DNA of 37,500 nt from Pseudoduganella aquatica (GTDB taxonomy: Bacteria; Pseudomonadota; Gammaproteobacteria; Burkholderiales; Burkholderiaceae_D), in assembly GCF_009857595.1 (NCBI RefSeq), contig NZ_WWCU01000037.1, positions 1-37,500 on the forward strand, read 5' to 3'. The position numbers were made by a program, and so were the translations under genes. Below the pieces are notes generated by a model. The model was not told where the DNA came from. It was given only the letters and a program-made list of their open reading frames with translations, and ran no database searches. Shown here piece after piece: positions 31,916 through 37,500 of this stretch. Every line of letters begins with the position of its first letter. Positions within the stretch are counted from its first letter, which is position 1.

Positions 31916-34327
31916 ATGAGCATCAGGAATTTCAACAGTCTGTTCGACCCCGGCTCGGTGGCCGTGATCGGCGCTTCGCTGCGGCCGGGCAGCCTGGGCG
32001 CCATCGTGCTCACCAATATGGCCGAGGGCGGCTACGCGGGCGCGCTGTGGCCGGTCAATCCCAAGTACGACGAACTGCTGGGCGTGCGCTGCTACAGCAA
32101 GGTGTCGGCCCTGCCCAATGCGCCGGACCTGGCCATCATCTGCACCCCGCCGGCCACGGTGCCGGGCCTGATCGCCGAGCTGGGCGCACGCGGCACACGC
32201 GCCGCCGTGGTGCTCAGCAAGGGGCTGGACGAGACCCGCAGCGGCGGCAAGAGCGCGCGCCAGGCCATGCTGGAGGCGGCCAAGCCGCACCTGCTGCGCA
32301 TCCTGGGGCCGGGCGGGGTGGGCCTGCTGGCGCCGCACAGCGGCCTGAACGCCAGCCTGGCCGAAGGCGGCGCCAAGGCCGGCAAGATCGCCTTCGTGTC
32401 GCAGTCGGACGCGCTGATGGCGGCGGTGCTGGACTGGGCGCGGCTGCACGGCATCGGCTTTTCCAAGTTCGCCTCGCTGGGCGAGCGCGCCGACATCGAC
32501 CTGGGCGACCTGCTCGACTTCCTGGCTGACGACAGCGACACGGCGGCCATCCTGGTCTACATGGAAAACCTGGCCTGCGCGCGCAAATTCATGTCGGCGG
32601 CCCGCCTGGCCGCGCGCGCCAAGCCGGTGATCGTGCTCAAGGCGGGACGCGACGCCAGCGACCCGGTCTACGACGCCGCCTTCCGCCGCGCCGGCATGCT
32701 GCGCGTGCATTCCACCGAAGACCTGTTCGACGCGGCCGAAACGCTGGCGCATGCGCGCGCATTGCGCGGCGAGCGGCTGGCCATCGTGGCCAACGGCGGC
32801 GCCCTGGGCACCATCGCCACCGACGCGCTGGCCTATGCGGACGGCAAGCTGGCGCCGCTGTCGCCCGAGACCGTCAAGCTGCTGCGCGCGGCCCAGCCCG
32901 AGGTGGCCGCGCACGGGGCGTCCGCGCCGCAAAATCCGTTCCAGCTGGGCGGCGCGGCCACGCCCGAGCAGTACGTGGCGGCCTTCGAGGCGCTGCTGCG
33001 CGAGCCGCAGGTGGACGCCGTGCTGCTGATCCATGCGCCCGCCACCGGGGTGGACGCCAGCCGCATCGCCGCGCTGCTGGCGCCGCTGGCGCGCGGCTCG
33101 GGCAAGAACGTGCTGTCTTGCTGGCTGGGCGGCGCTTCGGTGGCGGGCGCGCGCCGCGTGTTCGCCGAGGCCGGCCTGCCGAGCTACGACACGCCGGAGC
33201 AGGCGGTGCGCGGCTTTATGCAGATGGCGCAATACCGCCGCAACCAGGAATTGCTGATGGAAGTGCCCGGCCAGTTTCCGCCGGGTAGCAAGCCGGAACG
33301 CGCCGCCGCGCGCGCCGTCATCGCCGCCGCCATGGCCGAGGGGCGCCAGGTGCTGGAGCCAGAGGAAACCCGCGCCGTGCTGGGCGCCTACGGCATCCGC
33401 ATGGCGGAGCAGGGCAGCGCGCCGCCGCCGCATAGCGACGAGCTTGCCATCGGCGTGCATGACGATCCCTCGTTCGGTCCGGTGATCAGCTTGTCGCCCG
33501 GCGGCCCGGCCGGCGCGCGCGCCCGAGCGGATGCCCGCGTGATCGGCCTGCCGCCGCTCAACATGGTGCTGGCGCGCGATTTGCTTGAACGTTCCGGCCT
33601 GGGCGACGGCGGCGATGCGGTCTGCCACACGCTGATACAGGTGTCCGACCTGGTGGCAGACACCTGCGAACTGGCCAGCCTGAGCATAGATCCGCTGCTG
33701 GCCGGGCGGGACGCGAACGGGGGCGGGGACGGCGGCGTGCTGGCGCTGGGCGCGCGCATCACGCTGGGCGCGCCGCGCGCCAGCTACCGTCTTGCCATCC
33801 GCGCCTATCCGCAGGAGCTGGAGCAGGAAGTGCAGTGGCAGGGAGGGCCGCTGACGCTGCGCCCGATCCGGCCCGAGGATGCGCCGCAGCATGTCGAATT
33901 TTTTGCCAGGATAGATCCGGACGATGTGCGCCTGCGCTTCTTTTCCGCCATGCGCGAACTGCAGCCGGCGCAGCTGGCGCGGCTCACGCAAATCGACTAT
34001 GACCGCGCCATGGCCTTTATCGCCACGCGCGTCGGTAGTGGGGGCCGGCCCGAAACACTAGGGGTAGTAAGGGCTGTTGCAGACCCCGACAATCAGCATG
34101 CCGAATTCGCTATTTTGGTGCGTTCGGACTTGAAGGGAAAGGGGCTTGGCGCTATTCTGTTTCAAAAGCTGGTCGAATATTTCCGCAGCCGAGGCACTGC
34201 GGCGATAGTCGGCGAAGCGTTGTCTGAAAATGGCGGTGTCCAGCAGCTGGTCCGGCGCTTCGGCGGCACGGTCAGTCCGTCGCCGGAACCAGGGATGGCC
34301 AATTTGCTGCTCAAGCTGCAAGCATAG
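31916..34327 (+). CDS. Pat-like protein: eroded CoA-ligase domain fused to GNAT acetyltransferase
   Basis: The protein has 803 residues. The N-terminal 640 resemble NDP-forming acyl-CoA synthetases as in Pat/PatZ; 644-803 is a GNAT domain with the CoA-binding loop RSDLKGKGLG (736-745) and probable catalytic E730 (HAEFAILV). Several ligase motifs are altered: GPGGVG where GPNCLG is usual (131-136), SQSDAL for SQSGAL (162-167), and KAGRDASDPVYD (242-253), where the loop with the active histidine (SHTGALAG) is normally inserted. The ATP-grasp region jumps from LGAYGIRMAEQG (489) to ELAIGVHDDPSFGPV (509), losing most of the nucleotide-binding subdomain. The protein is therefore probably a protein lysine acetyltransferase with a regulatory, non-ligase front half. 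Comparisons are from memory of the family. Confidence 0.85.
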   Translation: MSIRNFNSLFDPGSVAVIGASLRPGSLGAIVLTNMAEGGYAGALWPVNPKYDELLGVRCYSKVSALPNAPDLAIICTPPATVPGLIAELGARGTRAAVVLSKGLDETRSGGKSARQAMLEAAKPHLLRILGPGGVGLLAPHSGLNASLAEGGAKAGKIAFVSQSDALMAAVLDWARLHGIGFSKFASLGERADIDLGDLLDFLADDSDTAAILVYMENLACARKFMSAARLAARAKPVIVLKAGRDASDPVYDAAFRRAGMLRVHSTEDLFDAAETLAHARALRGERLAIVANGGALGTIATDALAYADGKLAPLSPETVKLLRAAQPEVAAHGASAPQNPFQLGGAATPEQYVAAFEALLREPQVDAVLLIHAPATGVDASRIAALLAPLARGSGKNVLSCWLGGASVAGARRVFAEAGLPSYDTPEQAVRGFMQMAQYRRNQELLMEVPGQFPPGSKPERAAARAVIAAAMAEGRQVLEPEETRAVLGAYGIRMAEQGSAPPPHSDELAIGVHDDPSFGPVISLSPGGPAGARARADARVIGLPPLNMVLARDLLERSGLGDGGDAVCHTLIQVSDLVADTCELASLSIDPLLAGRDANGGGDGGVLALGARITLGAPRASYRLAIRAYPQELEQEVQWQGGPLTLRPIRPEDAPQHVEFFARIDPDDVRLRFFSAMRELQPAQLARLTQIDYDRAMAFIATRVGSGGRPETLGVVRAVADPDNQHAEFAILVRSDLKGKGLGAILFQKLVEYFRSRGTAAIVGEALSENGGVQQLVRRFGGTVSPSPEPGMANLLLKLQA

Positions 34328-34388
34328 CGATTCGCCTAAGCTGCGCTTGGAGGCAAACCGCATCACCAAGCTCTAATAACGGGACAGT

Positions 34389-34402
34389 TTGTGCTAGATC
34401 AA
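34389..34402 (+). promoter_or_regulatory. FNR-like site in the gap before the helical protein gene
   Basis: TTGTG-CTAG-ATCAA matches the FNR consensus TTGAT-N4-ATCAA at 8 of 10 positions. It is enclosed by a CGGGAC/GTCCCG inverted repeat. It lies 75 nt before the ATG at 34477, in a gap of 149 nt. The site may control the downstream gene. Confidence 0.35.
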
Positions 34403-34476
34403 AGTCCCGGTCGTCGCGTTTATTTACACTTTTACTTCCGCCTCGTCGCATTGTGTGATTTCAGCTTGGAGTAAGA

Positions 34477-35211
34477 ATGTTAACGGCCACCTACACCTTG
34501 GTTGCTCTGTCCGTCGAGCAAGCCAACATCCGCGTCAGTTTGCTTTCGTTCCAAAAATACGTGCAGTCCACCCTGCTGCGCCAGAACAGCCTGACCTTGT
34601 CGCAGCTCGAGTTCGCGTGCGAATCGCTGAACCGCCTGTACCAGGCTTGCCATTGGCGCAAGATTGAGATGTATCTGATCCCGGCCATCCGCCAGGCCAC
34701 CGAGCAGGCCAACCAGCTGCTGGAGGAGCTCAACCGCCTGAACGACGTGGCGCTGGGCGTGATCCGTTCCTTGCAGCAGCAGGTTTCCGAGTCGAAAGAC
34801 GAGTCGGAGCAGCGCGTGCAGGAAATCTGCTCCGGCATCGACGCCTTCTGCGAGTCGCTGCTGCAGCGCCTGGACAAGGAGGAGAAGGAACTGTTCGCCG
34901 TGGCGCGCACGGCCATAGGCGGCGAGGCCTGGTTCGCCATCGCCAACCAGTTCCTGCTGCACGACGCCAACGTCGCCGAAGCGCGCCGCTGCAAGGGCGG
35001 CCAGCTGCACCTGGTGCAGACGCCGGCGGCCAGGCCGCGCGCCGCGCAGGGCCGGCAAAGCGGGCAGGACGTGATGGACGACGCGCTGCTGCCGGCGCTG
35101 GCTGTGCTGCCCGTGGTGCTGCCGGACGAGGAGCTGGATCCGAACATCGCCGTGTCCGAACTGGTGCGTCCGCGCCGCCAGCGGCCGCTCAGCCGCGCGC
35201 TGGCGGACTAG
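34477..35211 (+). CDS. Uncharacterised helical protein, possibly hemerythrin-like
   Basis: I do not recognise the family with confidence. The 244-residue protein is almost wholly helical for its first 165 residues, with coiled-coil character (IRQATEQANQLLEELNRLNDVALGVIRSLQQQV). The segment FCESLLQRLDKEEKELFAVA followed by AIGGEAWFAIANQFLLHDA, with the earlier ACHWRKIEMYLIPAI, recalls helices of hemerythrin-like domains, but a full set of iron ligands cannot be assigned. The C terminus is basic and proline-rich (PAARPRAAQGRQ), ending SELVRPRRQRPLSRALAD. GGAG lies 5 nt upstream of the ATG. It stands apart from both neighbours, with an FNR-like site upstream. Confidence 0.75.
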   Translation: MLTATYTLVALSVEQANIRVSLLSFQKYVQSTLLRQNSLTLSQLEFACESLNRLYQACHWRKIEMYLIPAIRQATEQANQLLEELNRLNDVALGVIRSLQQQVSESKDESEQRVQEICSGIDAFCESLLQRLDKEEKELFAVARTAIGGEAWFAIANQFLLHDANVAEARRCKGGQLHLVQTPAARPRAAQGRQSGQDVMDDALLPALAVLPVVLPDEELDPNIAVSELVRPRRQRPLSRALAD

Positions 35212-35283
35212 CAAATAAATAGGGGGCAAAGAATTTGGCGTTCCTTTGCTATCATGGTGGTTTTGATACAGCGATAGCCCATC

Positions 35284-37500
35284 ATGTTCGAATTCCTCTT
35301 CAAGCGCCCCGGCGATGCACCCAACGGCCAGCCGGCCGACGCCGGGCAGGCTTCCGCCGCCGTGGCTGCGTCCGTGCAAGCTGAGCAGACCGCATCGCGC
35401 CGCGCCGCGCAGGCCGAGCGCGCCAAGGCGCTGGCCGAGGACGAGGCTGCCGCCGTCGAACTGATCTTGCAGAGTGAATTTGCCGACGTGCGGCTGGCCG
35501 CGGCCGCGCACGTGGTGTCGCAGCCTGCACTGGAGCAGGTGCAGCAGGCCATGCGCAACACCGACCGCCGCGTGGCCAAGCTGATGCAGTCGCGCCTGGA
35601 CGCGATCCGCCACCAGCAGGCCGAGCAGCGCCAGGCCGAAGCTGCCATCGCCAACGCGCGCAAGCTGCTGGCCGACGAAAAACTCACGCCCAACCAGGTT
35701 GCCGAGCTGGACCGCTTGTGGAAGGTGATCGCCGCCACCCCGGCGCTGGCGGAGGAATTCAACGGCGTGCGCGGCGCGCTGGGGCAGCGCCTGGAAGACC
35801 AGGTCAATTTGCAGCGCGCAGCGCTCGATGCGCTGGCCGCCGTGCGCCGCGTGGCGGCGGGCCAAGCGGACGCCGCCGAACTCGATGCGCTGGCCGAGGA
35901 ACACGCCAAACATGTGGCCGCGTCCGAAAAAGGCGCTTTGCCGCGCAATCTGCTGGGCGATTTTGAGACCGCCATGAGCGAGGCGCGCGCCAAGCTGGCC
36001 GCACAGGCGGCCCGCAGCGCGGCGCAGGCCGGCGCCGAAACCGGCGCCGCTGCGGCAGCTCCCGATGACGCAAGCGCTTTGCAGGCTGTTGCCGGCGTCA
36101 ATGCTGCCAACGGCGCCGCCCATGCCAACGCTGCCGGCAGCGATCCTGCCGAGGCTGCAGGCGAGCCCGGCGCAAAGCCGCACGCCGCCGCCGTTGGCGG
36201 CGCCAACGGGGCCGCCAACGGCTCAGCCAAGCCGGCCGAACAGCGCCACGCCAAACCGCGCGACCTGTCGCCCGCCGCGCAGGAAGCCGCCCGCGAAGCC
36301 AACAAGCGTTTCATGGCCACGCTGGACGCCATGGAAGCAGCGCTGGCGGAAGGCCAGCTGCACATTGCCAACGATCATGACAAGGCGCTGAAGGAGACCA
36401 AGACCGGCCGCCTGAGCACGGCCCAGGCCGACCGCCTGGCCCACGTGCGCGCCGACCTGAAGCGCCTGGGCGACTGGGCGCGCTGGGGTGGCAACGTTTC
36501 GCGCGAGGAACTGGTCAAGGCCGTGGAAGACCTGAAAGGCCAGCAATTGGCCATGGCCGAACTGGCCAAGAAAGTGGGCAGCATGCGCGAGCGCTGGAAA
36601 GCGCTGGACGTGGTTTCCGGCGCGGCGCCGAAAGGCTTGTGGGAGCGTTTCGACACCGCCTGCACCGCCGCCTACGCGCCCGCCGCCGCCCACTTCAAGC
36701 ACCTGGCCGACGAACGCCACACCAACGCCGCCAAGGGCCAGGCGCTGATCGCCGAGGTCGAGGCGCTGCAGGCCAAGTCCGCCGCCGGCGAACCCGACTT
36801 CAAGGCGCTGGCCGCCGCATCGCAGCGTTTCCGCCAGGCCTGGGGCCGTTTGGGGGCCATTGACCGCAAGGAAAAGAAAAAGCTGGACACCGCTTTCGGC
36901 AGGGCCATGGACGCCATGCTGGCCCCGCTGGAGAACCAGCGCAGCATCGAAGTGGCGTGCCGCGAGCAGCTGATCGAGGAAACCGCCAAGCTGAATCCGT
37001 CCGACCGCCACACGCTGGACACGCTGCGCATCCTGCAGGAACGCTGGCAGGAGCACGCCAAGGCGCTGCCGCTGGAGCGCAAGCAGGAGCAGGCGCTGTG
37101 GCAGCGCTTCCGCGCCGCCTGCGACGCCATTTTTGCCGCCCGCAAGGAATCCGCCCACGCCGCCGACCATGAGCGCCGCGCCCATCTGCACGCCCGCGAG
37201 GCAATCTGCGCGCAGCTGGAGCAAGCCACCTTCAGCGGCGACGACAAGGCCCAGCAGGCCGCCATCACCAAGGCCCTGCGCGACGCAGCCAGCGCCTGGC
37301 ACGCGTCCGGCCAGGTGCCGCGCGCCAGCGAGCCGAAGATCGAAGCGCGCTACAAGGCCGCCGTCGCCGCCGTGCAAGCACAGGGCGACGCCATCCGCAA
37401 ACGCGCCGGCGCCGCCCAGGCCAACGCGCTGCGCGACAAGCTGCGCCTGGCCCAGGCGCTGGAGGCCGAGCTGGCCGGCGCAAACGGCGTCGATGCCGCC
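35284..37500 (+). CDS. DUF349 domain protein, truncated by window edge
   Basis: The reading frame opens with ATG at 35284 (MFEFLFKRPGDAPNGQPADA) and stays open to the right edge, giving 739 residues so far. It is helical and rich in Ala, Gln, Lys and Glu. An N-terminal helical region (about 35-240) is followed by an Ala/Gly-rich low-complexity linker (about 244-326). Then come repeated DUF349 helical units with the Trp-containing patterns MRERWKALD, RFRQAWGRLG and LQERWQEHAK. There is no signal peptide or membrane segment. The DUF349 family has no agreed biochemical role. The ribosome site before the ATG is weak. The gene lies 72 nt after the preceding stop, with a -10-like TATCAT in between. 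Confidence 0.88.
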   Translation, partial: MFEFLFKRPGDAPNGQPADAGQASAAVAASVQAEQTASRRAAQAERAKALAEDEAAAVELILQSEFADVRLAAAAHVVSQPALEQVQQAMRNTDRRVAKLMQSRLDAIRHQQAEQRQAEAAIANARKLLADEKLTPNQVAELDRLWKVIAATPALAEEFNGVRGALGQRLEDQVNLQRAALDALAAVRRVAAGQADAAELDALAEEHAKHVAASEKGALPRNLLGDFETAMSEARAKLAAQAARSAAQAGAETGAAAAAPDDASALQAVAGVNAANGAAHANAAGSDPAEAAGEPGAKPHAAAVGGANGAANGSAKPAEQRHAKPRDLSPAAQEAAREANKRFMATLDAMEAALAEGQLHIANDHDKALKETKTGRLSTAQADRLAHVRADLKRLGDWARWGGNVSREELVKAVEDLKGQQLAMAELAKKVGSMRERWKALDVVSGAAPKGLWERFDTACTAAYAPAAAHFKHLADERHTNAAKGQALIAEVEALQAKSAAGEPDFKALAAASQRFRQAWGRLGAIDRKEKKKLDTAFGRAMDAMLAPLENQRSIEVACREQLIEETAKLNPSDRHTLDTLRILQERWQEHAKALPLERKQEQALWQRFRAACDAIFAARKESAHAADHERRAHLHAREAICAQLEQATFSGDDKAQQAAITKALRDAASAWHASGQVPRASEPKIEARYKAAVAAVQAQGDAIRKRAGAAQANALRDKLRLAQALEAELAGANGVDAA

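Overview
The window is GC-rich, densely packed chromosomal DNA from a betaproteobacterium. The best fit is Oxalobacteraceae (Massilia, Duganella or Janthinobacterium type). The grounds are the earP-efp pair with an EF-P that carries Arg32, the caa3-type oxidase genes, and many Tat-exported and signalling proteins. The family-level placement is inference. No prophage, insertion sequence, CRISPR array or rRNA operon was seen, so most of the window reads as ordinary core and shell genome.

Layout. Positions 1-1195 hold the end of a haem-copper cytochrome c oxidase cluster (two subunit III-type genes and subunit IV). Next are two identical tRNA-Glu(TTC) genes, each with its own promoter-like and terminator-like signals, then earP and efp (1586-3466) and a large palindromic terminator. 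On the minus strand, 3533-5353 encodes a beta-propeller/RTX/DUF4214 protein. Positions 5595-9816 hold a catabolic-looking block: a Tat-exported amidase, a YheO-type PAS/HTH regulator, an ornithine-cyclodeaminase-family reductase and a hydroxyaspartate-ammonia-lyase-like PLP enzyme. cheV and a small cysteine-containing protein follow. A REP-like nested palindrome separates these from a TrhA/hemolysin III gene and even supplies that gene's stop codon.

Positions 12127-13071 look like a small accessory insertion: a short secreted ORF that may be truncated, and a vapBC toxin-antitoxin pair. Minus-strand genes then run to 29477: a VOC protein, dbpA, a small repeat-bearing protein, a Tat-exported AcpA-like phosphoesterase, a YeeE/YedE pair, initiator tRNA-fMet, a methyltransferase, an uncharacterised protein behind a sigma-28-like promoter, a zinc-ribbon protein, an HExxH (SprA-like) protein, sbcCD, and a Cache-PASx3-GGDEF diguanylate cyclase. 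The plus strand closes with a YcaQ-type DNA glycosylase, a DUF2804 protein, a Pat-like acetyltransferase whose CoA-ligase half has lost catalytic segments, a helical uncharacterised protein, and a DUF349 protein that runs off the right edge.

How genes work together. EarP should rhamnosylate Arg32 of the adjacent EF-P. SbcC and SbcD form one nuclease complex. VapB should neutralise VapC. The regulator, reductase and dehydratase form a tight operon that could turn 3-hydroxyaspartate into aspartate through iminosuccinate. The strongest leads for new biology are that operon, the eroded Pat-like enzyme, the sigma-28-linked unknown gene, and the terminator-in-leader arrangement before the 74-residue protein.
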